Assembly (NCBI GenBank): GCA_964510225.1
Contig: CAZEAN010000048.1
Coordinates: 1 to 44,509 of the forward strand
Length of the DNA: 44,509 nt
Reading direction: 5' to 3'
Source of the DNA: CAZEAN01 sp964510225
GTDB lineage: Bacteria > Planctomycetota > Planctomycetia > Isosphaerales > Isosphaeraceae
Position numbers and translations under genes: made by a program. This document shows positions 8,033 through 15,465 of the stretch, piece by piece. The notes beneath the pieces are model-generated. The model had not been told where the DNA came from and ran no database searches. It was given only the letters and a program-made list of their open reading frames with translations. Each line of letters opens with the position of its first letter. Position 1 is the first letter of the stretch.

Positions 8033-10618
8033 TCAGAGCACGGCCAACTGACCGCGTGTTAACCCGTATCGGCTACTTGCCTTCAAGTCTTTCCAGAGGG
8101 TTTTGGCGTCACGATTTCCCGTTATTGCCGAGTCGTAAAGGTCGAAGATCCGGATCGCTTCGTCGCCGTCTTCCTCAAGAAACTCTACGCGGAACCAGCG
8201 TCCGCCGTAATTGATCAACTGCGGGAGAAACTCCGCCGCTGTTTGCGGCAACGCATTGTAGAGCGTGTTTCGGCAACCGATGTCTGCGCGGAGCGGGTGC
8301 TCGATTCCAACACGATCACGCATTTTTACATCATGATGGTCACAGGGTCGACCACAGTTGGTCTTGTCAGTCCCCGGTGAAAGGAAGGCACAAAAGACAC
8401 AGTGCTCCATATGAAACATTGGTACCTGCTGATGCAGAACGATTTCGAGCCAACCAGGGGGAGATGCCTTAAAGAGGTCGAATAGTTGATCAGCACTGAG
8501 GTCATATGAAGCAGTCACTCGGAGTGAACCTTGAGCGCGTAACCAAGCCACGGAAAGCTCATTCGCTGCATTCAAGGAGAAGTCGGCAACGAATGGGATC
8601 CCTCGGTGGGCACAGAACGCGACCCCGCCTGCATTGCGGACGAGGAGACCGTCGGCACCTTGTTTCGCATAATACCGAAAAAGATTCGACTCGCCAGGTT
8701 TCTCGATTCGGGTCGTCGCGATAAAGACCTTGGAGTCACTAGAGGCCCGACGAACCTGTTCGATCCCCTCTGCATACTTCTTAATATCTTGAAATTCGAG
8801 ATAGATTGTCTCCGGTTTCTTGGCGGAAAGGGCTTCGACCTGCTCGATTGTTCGGCAGAGAGGAACGATCATGGGATCCATGGTCGGAGTCCGGTCCTCC
8901 GGGGTCGCGCAATCCCAGAGCGCGCTTCGGAGGATTGGAAGGACCGGGGAATCGGCGACAGCTCGGTTCGGAGCTATTGATGCGTTCTGATCGAGCTTGT
9001 CGACCAATTCACGACGGAGTCCGTTCAGTAGACTCGACGGAACCAGTGGTTCACCCTGGATTCTGGCGTCCAGATTCCCGAGTTCGTACGTTGTCTGACC
9101 GAGCCGACCGAGCTGTGAGTTGAGAAGGTCAGAGGTTGCGGGATGCTTCGTCGCTTGTTCCAAGGGTGCTTCGGACTCGACAACTCCCTCGAAACCAGTC
9201 GCGGTACGACCTTCAACCCGTAACGGGCTCCCGACCACCGCGGTTACCCTGAGATCGAGTGCCACCCGACGACTCGGCTGACTTCTCTGGAGACGCTTCT
9301 GAAGTCTCCGAGTGAGTTCCGGGTCATCGGTCTTCCAGAGCCGCTGGCCGGGAACCACGCGACTGGGATCAAGGTCGTGCCGACCAAACCCGAGAAGTGC
9401 AGGTCCGCTCGCGAGGCCACCCGTTTCATCCCCGACTACCAGCTCCCTTCGACGTTCTCTCGGCCGACGTACCTCGAAAACCCGACCTCCTTGCTCTGGT
9501 ACCCTTCCGCCATCTTGGGGATCGAAGACAACTCCATCTCCAGGCTTGACCGGCCCTGCTAACTCGACTCGGATTCGATGTTGCTCAACTCCCAAGACCG
9601 TACCGAGAAAGACGCCGCGCTTCTTTGCGTAGTCGCCGCGGACCAGGAGCTTATGGTTGTTCCCTTTCAAGAAGCCTGGGCTAAATCCTCGGGAGAAGGT
9701 CATCTCCATCTCATAACGATCCCTCTCTGAAATAATCGGCGTATCAGTCCCTTGGCTGAGCACAGCATCGATTGCTTTCCGGTAGTTCTCGGTAATGGTG
9801 GCGACATATTCCGGGCTCTTGAGACGCCCTTCGATTTTCAGACTTGAGACACCGATCGAGACCAGCTCCGGTATAAGCTCAAAGGCGGCGAGATCTTGTG
9901 GGCTTAGAAGATACTGAATATCCCCGAGATCGACGGTCTGTCCATCACGGACAACTTCATACGGCATCCGACAGGCTTGGGCACACTCACCCCGGTTTGC
10001 CGATCGACCCCCAAGTGCTTCGCTGGTCAGACATTGACCCGAATAAGCAACGCAGAGCGCACCGTGGACAAAGACCTCCACTGGAAGTCTCGACTGATCG
10101 CGGACCTTCGCAATCTCTTTGATCGAAAGCTCTCGGGCAAGGATCACACGACTGCAACCAAGCTCTTCCGCCATCCGGAGTCCTGCAGCGCTTGTGATCG
10201 ACATCTGGGTCGAGCCATGAATCTCCAGGTCAGGTGTGATTGCGCGGATCAGCCGAGCGACGCCAATATCCTGAACGATCGCGGCATCGACTCCCGACAC
10301 GGTCAACGAGCGAACCAGCCGCTCGATCCCAGGTAGCTCTTGAGGAAATGCCAATGTATTGAGTGCCACATACCCTTTAACGCCACGTTGGCGGAGAAGT
10401 GCCATCACCTCGGGGAGTTCTTCAATCACAAAGTTGGTTGCCCGGGCACGTGCATTGTGACCTCGGAGGCCAAAGTAGACCGCATCGGCCCCATAATTGA
10501 TCGCTGCCTCAAGGCAAGCACGATCACCTGCCGGCGCGAGCAATTCCGGCCGGATTCGAGGTCTCAATTCTCCCTGGGGCGGTAACACAACACTCGCACT
10601 GATGGCGGATGACAACAC
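8033..10618 (-). CDS. U32-family protein (collagenase-like peptidase / RlhA-type RNA hydroxylation)
   Basis: The protein has 861 residues. The N-terminal half is a U32 domain beginning 'RPELLAPAGDRACLEAAINYGADAVYFG'. It contains 'IHGSTQMSITSAAG' and the four-cysteine cluster Cys189, Cys196, Cys212 and Cys216 ('CVAYSGQCL', 'NRGECAQACR') that binds iron-sulfur in studied members. A middle region fits the DUF3656 (peptidase U32 collagenase) domain. The C-terminal part has another Cys set ('MEHCVFCAFL', 'CGRPCDHH', 'ADIGCRNTLYN') seen in long U32 proteins. E. coli long and short members RlhA and TrhP hydroxylate rRNA or tRNA from prephenate, so RNA modification is more likely than proteolysis. 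It is longer than RlhA (about 650). The start is the GTG at 10618 with no clear ribosome-binding site; the domain begins only at residue 22, so a later start is possible. Confidence 0.9.
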   Translation of the reverse strand: MLSSAISASVVLPPQGELRPRIRPELLAPAGDRACLEAAINYGADAVYFGLRGHNARARATNFVIEELPEVMALLRQRGVKGYVALNTLAFPQELPGIERLVRSLTVSGVDAAIVQDIGVARLIRAITPDLEIHGSTQMSITSAAGLRMAEELGCSRVILARELSIKEIAKVRDQSRLPVEVFVHGALCVAYSGQCLTSEALGGRSANRGECAQACRMPYEVVRDGQTVDLGDIQYLLSPQDLAAFELIPELVSIGVSSLKIEGRLKSPEYVATITENYRKAIDAVLSQGTDTPIISERDRYEMEMTFSRGFSPGFLKGNNHKLLVRGDYAKKRGVFLGTVLGVEQHRIRVELAGPVKPGDGVVFDPQDGGRVPEQGGRVFEVRRPRERRRELVVGDETGGLASGPALLGFGRHDLDPSRVVPGQRLWKTDDPELTRRLQKRLQRSQPSRRVALDLRVTAVVGSPLRVEGRTATGFEGVVESEAPLEQATKHPATSDLLNSQLGRLGQTTYELGNLDARIQGEPLVPSSLLNGLRRELVDKLDQNASIAPNRAVADSPVLPILRSALWDCATPEDRTPTMDPMIVPLCRTIEQVEALSAKKPETIYLEFQDIKKYAEGIEQVRRASSDSKVFIATTRIEKPGESNLFRYYAKQGADGLLVRNAGGVAFCAHRGIPFVADFSLNAANELSVAWLRAQGSLRVTASYDLSADQLFDLFKASPPGWLEIVLHQQVPMFHMEHCVFCAFLSPGTDKTNCGRPCDHHDVKMRDRVGIEHPLRADIGCRNTLYNALPQTAAEFLPQLINYGGRWFRVEFLEEDGDEAIRIFDLYDSAITGNRDAKTLWKDLKASSRYGLTRGQLAVL

Positions 10619-10750
10619 AGCAAGGCTCGGTCGAAAAGTCTCGGAATCGATAATTCAACGCCGCATAACAGGTCATTCTAGGAGAGTGATGTCACTAGAT
10701 CGAGGGCAAAGGAGAAGACATCAAAGACCAACTCCCAGGTCTTAATCGAT

Positions 10751-10788
10751 CTCGCATTGGTGGTCAAAGGTCGACGCACCAATGCGAG
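10751..10788 (-). terminator. 12-bp perfect hairpin downstream of the dienelactone-hydrolase-like gene
   Basis: CTCGCATTGGTG at 10751-10762 and CACCAATGCGAG at 10777-10788 are exact reverse complements with a 14-base loop. On the minus strand the hairpin lies 48 bases past the stop at 10836 and 133 bases before the U32 start. No U-tract follows, so it may be a non-canonical terminator or an mRNA 3'-end stabiliser. Confidence 0.55.
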
Positions 10789-10835
10789 TCTGAAAACCAC
10801 GAGGATTGAAGAGACGCCTATCGCAATAAATGGGC

Positions 10836-11618
10836 TTAGTCTTTGAGGTACTTCGCGAAGAAGTTGTCGATTTTCATCCAAGCGTCTTGGGCTGACTCAG
10901 CGACATATTGACTCCCTCCTGGCCTCATAAAGGCATGTCCCGCATTGTCGTAGATTTTAAGATCCACCTCCGAACCTGCCTCCTCAAGAGCGTCGAAATA
11001 CTGACGGACCCTTGATGCCGGGATCCCTCGGTCTTGTGCTCCGAAGATTCCGAGCACTGGCCGGCCACTAGCCGCTTCGACCTGAGTGGGGTCAGCCGTG
11101 ATGCTCCCATAACAAATGACCGCTGGTCCGATCCGATCGGAATTCTGCAGACTAAGACGTGAGTAGAGGCCACCCATGCACCAACCGATCGCGCCGAACG
11201 GTTGATCGGCAACTTCGGATCGAGTGGCAAGATAGGCGATAGCACCCTTGAGGTCGTGGATCGCTTCGCTCTGGTCGAGTGCTCGCATCAACTCATGGGC
11301 TTCACCCGGATCATCGGTTGCCTTGCCGTCATAGAGGTCAACGGCAAGGGCCACATATCCTCGCTCGGCGAGTCGGTCTGCTTGTTCCTTCACCCAGTCG
11401 GTTAATCCCCACCACTCATGAATCACTAAGATCGCCGGCGCCTCCTCAGCTCCGTCGGGTAATGCAATGTATCCGGCTGTCTCTTGGTCCATCGTGTTCT
11501 TGAAGCGAACCATCTCACCGGCACGGCCGTTGCTGCCCAGCATCAGGACGCTACTGAACAAAATCAACATGCCGACGGTCCAGGCGCGTTCTTTGCTCGT
11601 TCCGCTTTCGATCTGCAT
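10836..11618 (-). CDS. Secreted dienelactone hydrolase family protein
   Basis: The protein has 260 residues and an alpha/beta-hydrolase fold of the dienelactone hydrolase type. Its catalytic triad is Cys147 in 'IGWCMGG', Asp196 in 'GAQDRGIP' and His228 in 'NAGHAFM'. The use of Cys as nucleophile and 'VIHEWWGLTDWVKEQADRLAERGYVALAVDLY' are family hallmarks. Classical DLH opens dienelactones in aromatic degradation, but family members with a signal peptide act on various esters or lactones and the substrate here is unknown. Residues 1-33 form a signal peptide (hydrophobic run 'VGMLILFSSVLMLG', then 'GRAGE'), so it acts outside the cytoplasm. The ATG at 11618 follows GAGGGAG by 7 bases. It is divergent from the next gene. 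Confidence 0.9.
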   Translation of the reverse strand: MQIESGTSKERAWTVGMLILFSSVLMLGSNGRAGEMVRFKNTMDQETAGYIALPDGAEEAPAILVIHEWWGLTDWVKEQADRLAERGYVALAVDLYDGKATDDPGEAHELMRALDQSEAIHDLKGAIAYLATRSEVADQPFGAIGWCMGGLYSRLSLQNSDRIGPAVICYGSITADPTQVEAASGRPVLGIFGAQDRGIPASRVRQYFDALEEAGSEVDLKIYDNAGHAFMRPGGSQYVAESAQDAWMKIDNFFAKYLKD

Positions 11619-11844
11619 TGGTCAGCTCCCTCGGATTGCTTGCACGATCAGGTTGAAATGATCGAAACGGGCGTAATGATTGCCCGGAAACGGATTGTAA
11701 CGATTACAGTGCCTTAGGGTCAGGCTCGGGCCAGGTTTTAGCGACTTTGCAGAGGATCCGAGGCAAACACAGATCGCATGGTAGAGTTCATTAAAGTATT
11801 CCAACCATCTGGTCGGAGAGCAATCACCATCGAGGTATGCAACA

Positions 11845-12366
11845 ATGTCAACGATTCGAAGGACAGCGGTTTATGCATCGATCATGTTCAGCCTGTCACT
11901 ATTTATTGTTGGGAGGGCGTTAGCCGTTGGCCATAGTTCACCCCAACAGATCCAGGCCTTCCCGACTTTACAAATTCCCAACCGTGTTGTCTTACCGGTC
12001 GTGCAAGCCTCGGAAGTCCGTTCTTCGCAGTTGGGTACGTTTCGACAGGACCCGACTCTGATTGTAACTACGGGTGAGGGAAATCGATCCGGCTATTCAC
12101 CAGCGGGATTACCTAACCAAGGTGCGGCGCTCTCTCTCTACGGACCTTCCTCGCGGCTTCGAGCGATACCGGGGAGAGTCAGTGTAACCGCGACGGGTAT
12201 TGGTGGTGAGCGGATCTCAGTTGGAATCGGCTCCGCCATTTTGTACCCTGATCCTAATCTCTATCGCGATACAACGCTTTTACCGACTCGTTTTGAGATC
12301 CGACCGGACCGAGGGGTCACGAGGGGTCGCAATCGTTTCTCACCCTACATGCTCCATCAACGGTAA
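11845..12366 (+). CDS. Secreted protein of unknown function
   Basis: The protein has 173 residues. A clear signal peptide covers residues 1-27 ('ASIMFSLSLFIVGRALA'). The mature chain is rich in Pro, Arg, Ser and beta-forming residues, without repeats or cysteines that would suggest a fold. I recognise no family. The ATG at 11845 has GAGG 10 bases upstream. It lies 61 bases before the OsmC gene on the same strand, so the two may share a transcript, but nothing in the sequence ties their roles together. Confidence 0.6.
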   Translation: MSTIRRTAVYASIMFSLSLFIVGRALAVGHSSPQQIQAFPTLQIPNRVVLPVVQASEVRSSQLGTFRQDPTLIVTTGEGNRSGYSPAGLPNQGAALSLYGPSSRLRAIPGRVSVTATGIGGERISVGIGSAILYPDPNLYRDTTLLPTRFEIRPDRGVTRGRNRFSPYMLHQR

Positions 12367-12427
12367 GGCAGTCTCGCAACGGTCCAGCTAAGCCTTCATG
12401 AAATCAACTCTTGAGAGGGTCAAGGAG

Positions 12428-12901
12428 ATGAGTGTCGTCCATACCAGTAAGCTCCGCATAGAGAAGCACGAAGGTCCTCATCGAACTGCCCATCTAGAAG
12501 GGTTTCACGAAGCAGTTCACTTTGGTATCCACGGCGGTATCAAAGCTTTCTATGGACAGAAGTACGGCCGTGAGTTTACGGGGCCAGAGTACCCCGCAAC
12601 ACTTGACTATATGATCGCAAGTGTTGCGGGATGACTGCTCGGAACCTTTGGTTCCGCACTGGAAGTGCGGCAGGTGCAGTCGGCAGACAATCTTCGGGCA
12701 ATCGTTGAAGGGGATATCGAAGATGTGAATGGAGTTTTGAAAATCACTCAGATTCGACTCCACTACCAACTCCAAGTACCGACCGAGAAGCGAGAGACGG
12801 TGGAGCGACTCCTTGAGCATTATGCTGAGGCGTGTCCTGCATACCAGAGTGTTAAGGGTTGTATCAATTGTTCGTGGACGGCCAGCATTGACGAGGTGTA
12901 G
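12428..12901 (+). CDS. OsmC-family protein with selenocysteine at the peroxidatic position (in-frame TGA)
   Basis: The frame runs 157 residues from ATG 12428 to TAG 12901, interrupted only by TGA at 12632-12634 (codon 69). Both sides of the TGA read as one OsmC-like peroxidase: 'EYPATLDYMIASVAG', then the TGA, then 'LLGTFGSALEVRQ', and further on 'GDIEDVNGVLKITQIRLHY' and 'CPAYQSVKGCINC'. In OsmC/Ohr proteins the residue after 'xAG' is the peroxidatic Cys and the later 'ACP' Cys (Cys136 here) is the resolving Cys. The TGA therefore sits exactly where a Cys-to-Sec exchange makes chemical sense. A hairpin 26 bases after the TGA fits a bacterial SECIS. Such proteins reduce organic hydroperoxides in the cytoplasm using thiols. 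GAGAGGG precedes the chosen ATG by 8 bases; an ATG at 12398 in the same frame would add 10 residues. The alternative is a nonsense-mutated pseudogene. No Sec-machinery gene is in the window. Confidence 0.8.
12632..12670 (+). promoter_or_regulatory. Putative bacterial SECIS element with its UGA codon
   Basis: The TGA at 12632-12634 is followed by a perfect 7-bp stem: CCGCACT (12654-12660) with AGTGCGG (12664-12670), closing the loop GGA (12661-12663). The loop starts 26 nucleotides after the TGA, within the 16-37 range known for bacterial SECIS elements, and opens with two G residues as SelB recognition needs. A second hairpin, GGAACC (12641-12646) with GGTTCC (12650-12655), shares two bases with the first, so only one can form fully. 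The base after the TGA is C, a context known to favour read-through. Confidence 0.75.
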
Positions 12902-12939
12902 CAGTACCGTCGCGTATCTCGCCTAACAACACCACTACC

Positions 12940-14202
12940 CTATTGCTCATTGTTACCATCTTGTCTGCCGGCTGCTCTGGGATTGTTCTGGACGCCGGCT
13001 TCCTCATTGTTCGTTACATTCGGTCGTTGGACAGGCTCGACCGAGCCATAGGTAATCGGCTGGAGATTAAAACGAGGTTCCCACTCATCCGTCCGGATTT
13101 GAAGTGTATTGTCGAGAAAATTCAAGATAGGTGTTGTTGCAGCAGGGGCAAACCGAACCAAGTTGATCCCCCCGATTCGAGCGTCGATCGGCGCAATCTC
13201 ACTCTGAGGCTCGTCGGCGAGGATCGGTTGGAGATCGGTAAGAAACTCAGCGAGTGCGGGGTCTCCCTTACCCCCTTCGATAAGCACCGGAACCTGGTCG
13301 ACAATTCTCTCAATCATATTAGTCAGTACTTCGTTCTCTTCTTCTCCTGCCATCGCGGGGGCGATGAGTACAAGGCTCGCGAGATCGCTTGGTCTCCCTT
13401 GGATGGCAACCGCACTCTGGGGCGTTACTGCCCAGGTTGCCGCCAGGTTTGCCGCCTCACCGATCGCTAACACCCCAAACTTAGCGAGATTAAGCTCACC
13501 ACGGTTATGTCGATCGATCAAGAATCGGTACGCTACTTGAATATCCGCAATCGTACGCTGGCGATTATCTCGAGTCCGGCCGCGCTGGCTCTGGCCGTGC
13601 CCCCGGAGATCGATGGCCAGAACGGCGTAGCCGAGATCCTGGAGGTGAAGAGCAAGCCCTAGGTCGTCTAAATCTTCGATCTCACTTTCAAAATCCTGGC
13701 TCGACCGACCTGCTCCAGGTTCATGGAGCAACAACACAACCGGTGCGGTGACACCAGACTCCGAAGGAAAATAGCGTGCGCCCAGGAGAATGCCGTCGAA
13801 GCTTTCAAACTGGAAGGTGAAATGGAAGGGCCAGTCGAGAGCGAGATTATCCTGATTCTGTGGAGGGCGCTGGCCTTCACCATCGTCCATCCCAGGTTGA
13901 GGAACGTTCCGACCAGGCTGTCCGAGTGGGTCATTGTTCTCCAGATCTGGAAGATCGTCGCCCCGACGAGGGGGGATTCGGAGCCCTCCGGGATCGTTCT
14001 CCTCTCCGTCCTCTTGGTTCCCTCCCTTTTCATTCGCTTCTTTTTCTTGGACTTGACTTCCAGGGGCCACGCGACGCTCTTGAGACAAGCCGCCGAAGGC
14101 CTCAGTGGACTTGGATAACACCGCGACCAACAAAATGATTCCGCCAACCCCAACGAGGGCGGCCCATGTTCGGAGCTGATCGACCAACCCTGACTTGACC
14201 AT
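12940..14202 (-). CDS. Membrane-anchored alpha/beta-hydrolase fold protein lacking the nucleophile serine
   Basis: Counted from the ATG at 14202 (GGAG 9 bases upstream), the protein has 420 residues. An ATG at 14211 and a GTG at 14313 also lie in frame. Residues 12-29 form a membrane helix. Residues 40-122 are a charged, Pro/Asn/Asp-rich linker. The alpha/beta-hydrolase fold follows, with 'VVLLLHEPGAG' (oxyanion region, His160) and 'GYAVLAIDLRGHGQS'. The nucleophile elbow, normally GxSxG, reads 'VLAIGEAANLA' (Gly248-Asn252), with no Ser, Cys or Asp nucleophile. The catalytic His is not evident either. The protein is thus probably a non-catalytic relative, perhaps a binding or scaffold protein at the membrane. 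A Pro/Asn/Glu-rich tail ends it. It converges with the OsmC gene at a gap of 38 bases. Confidence 0.75.
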   Translation of the reverse strand: MVKSGLVDQLRTWAALVGVGGIILLVAVLSKSTEAFGGLSQERRVAPGSQVQEKEANEKGGNQEDGEENDPGGLRIPPRRGDDLPDLENNDPLGQPGRNVPQPGMDDGEGQRPPQNQDNLALDWPFHFTFQFESFDGILLGARYFPSESGVTAPVVLLLHEPGAGRSSQDFESEIEDLDDLGLALHLQDLGYAVLAIDLRGHGQSQRGRTRDNRQRTIADIQVAYRFLIDRHNRGELNLAKFGVLAIGEAANLAATWAVTPQSAVAIQGRPSDLASLVLIAPAMAGEEENEVLTNMIERIVDQVPVLIEGGKGDPALAEFLTDLQPILADEPQSEIAPIDARIGGINLVRFAPAATTPILNFLDNTLQIRTDEWEPRFNLQPITYGSVEPVQRPNVTNNEEAGVQNNPRAAGRQDGNNEQ

Positions 14203-14535
14203 TACACTCATCTCCGAACGTCGACAATAATTGAAGCGGCGTAGGGCAATGTCTCCGCCGGGACCCTCCGACTGGAGTTTTAAGGAGAAGTCCCTAGCAA
14301 GAGGTCTGATCACTCAGCTTATCTTAGATCTCGGGGAGCGTCTAAACAAGCAGAGATCCAGCGGCAAGAATGCGCTCCCCACGGGACCATTGCAGTCCGG
14401 ATCAGGGCGTATTAGCCTGGCCTTCAACAATAACGATCGAGTGATCGATTTCACAAAATAGTCAAGGCTTTCAGCGTTCCGCAGATTCGTTGATGAGCGA
14501 ATCTTCAGACGCCAGGAGTAGGAGATAAACGTCCG
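14203..14535. other. Divergent spacer with a 7-bp hairpin before the LRR gene
   Basis: No gene is seen. AGATTCG (14483-14489) and CGAATCT (14498-14504) form a perfect dyad with an 8-base loop, 31 bases before the LRR start; it could be an operator or a 5'-leader hairpin. A shorter dyad CGATC/GATCG lies near 14437-14450. Confidence 0.35.
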
Positions 14536-15303
14536 ATGACCTCCATCCCATCTCAGCTCGCCACTTTAGCAATCGGATTTTTCGTTGCTGTCTCGCTTGT
14601 CTTGGCGACTCCCTCGTTCTCGCAGGAACAAGATCCGGAATCCCAAGAACAACCATCGACCGAGAACGAATCACCATCCTCGAGCGATTCCTCCGAGACA
14701 AGCAACGGGGAAGAGTTGGAGGAACTCAAAGCCGAGATCGCTCAACTCAAGACCGAAAATGCCCAACTAAAAACTCAAGTAACCGTCCTTGAACTCGAGA
14801 AGCTTGGCGCTGGAATTGCGATCGAGGGTCCGGACGACGGTCCGAAGTCAACTCGCGTCACGCTGCCCAAACTTTGGCGCGGTGATGCAGACGCCCTGAA
14901 AAAGCTCAACCAATTGCCGACCGTGACCGTCGTTTACATTGACAACCCAAACTTCGACGACGAGATGGCCTCTGTCCTCAAAGAGATTACGGGGCTGAAG
15001 GCGTTGACGATCATGTCACCAAAGTTGACAAATGGATCTTTTGAGCACATTAAAGCTCTTTCTGAATTGGACATGCTATTCCTCACCGATACGGAGGTCG
15101 GCGATGAGGGATTGGAACAACTCAAGGAGCTGCCTGCACTTAAGGAACTTTCGTTGAGCCGAACCAAGGTGACCGACGAGGGTCTTAAGGCCCTTGCTGA
15201 TCTTCCCGCGCTCCGGACACTCTACTTGATTGGCACCGAAGTCTCCGACGAAGCAGTTGCCTCACTCCGGGAAGCGAAACCCGACGCCCGGATCGTGCAA
15301 TGA
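14536..15303 (+). CDS. Secreted coiled-coil and leucine-rich-repeat protein
   Basis: The protein has 255 residues. Residues 1-29 are a signal peptide ending 'ATPSFS'. Residues 30-57 are a Ser/Glu/Gln-rich linker. Residues 58-90 form a coiled coil ('LEELKAEIAQLKTENAQLK'). From about 105 to the end there are about five ribonuclease-inhibitor-like repeats, clearest in 'LKELSLSRTKVTDEGLKAL' and 'LRTLYLIGTEVSDEAVASL', and the chain closes with 'AKPDARIV'. Repeats of this kind, often ending in a similar motif, are widespread in planctomycetes. They bind proteins; the partner is unknown. AGGAG lies 10 bases before the ATG at 14536. The gene converges with the CAP/FG-GAP gene. Confidence 0.85.
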   Translation: MTSIPSQLATLAIGFFVAVSLVLATPSFSQEQDPESQEQPSTENESPSSSDSSETSNGEELEELKAEIAQLKTENAQLKTQVTVLELEKLGAGIAIEGPDDGPKSTRVTLPKLWRGDADALKKLNQLPTVTVVYIDNPNFDDEMASVLKEITGLKALTIMSPKLTNGSFEHIKALSELDMLFLTDTEVGDEGLEQLKELPALKELSLSRTKVTDEGLKALADLPALRTLYLIGTEVSDEAVASLREAKPDARIVQ

Positions 15304-15322
15304 GCACTTATTAAAGGCTGGA

Positions 15323-15352
15323 GAGGGATGGCATCACCGACGACCATCCCTC
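15323..15352 (+). terminator. Hairpin after the LRR gene
   Basis: GAGGGATGG at 15323-15331 pairs perfectly with CCATCCCTC at 15344-15352 around a 12-base loop, 20 bases after the LRR stop codon. No strong U-tract follows (CACAATCCCATTCATTCT). Confidence 0.5.
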
Positions 15353-15377
15353 CACAATCCCATTCATTCTGGGGTGT

Positions 15378-15417
15378 CGAGTCGCGGCGTGGGCTCGTGA
15401 TTCTCAGCCGTGACTCG
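15378..15417 (-). terminator. Hairpin after the CAP/FG-GAP gene
   Basis: CGAGTCGCGGC (15378-15388) pairs with GCCGTGACTCG (15407-15417) over 11 positions with one wobble, around an 18-base loop. On the minus strand it lies 49 bases past the stop at 15466. No U-tract follows. With the hairpin at 15323-15352 it separates two convergent genes. Confidence 0.5.
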
Positions 15418-15465
15418 GCGTCCGCAATGTAGTTAGAGGCGACGCTTCTCTACTGCCTCAACACC

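Noticed and set aside
12398..12634. Two separate short genes (12398-12634 and 12665-12901)
   Set aside because: They share one phase and together make a single OsmC-family protein split only by a TGA at the active-site codon; the second half has no start signal of its own at 12665.
12632..12634. General reassignment of UGA to tryptophan
   Set aside because: TGA ends the fasciclin, LRR and truA genes at the right family lengths, and Trp at the OsmC active site would make no sense.
12428..12901. OsmC pseudogene caused by a nonsense mutation
   Set aside because: The stop falls exactly at the catalytic Cys, no other damage is seen, and a SECIS-like hairpin lies at the right distance. It stays the main alternative until Sec-machinery genes are found.
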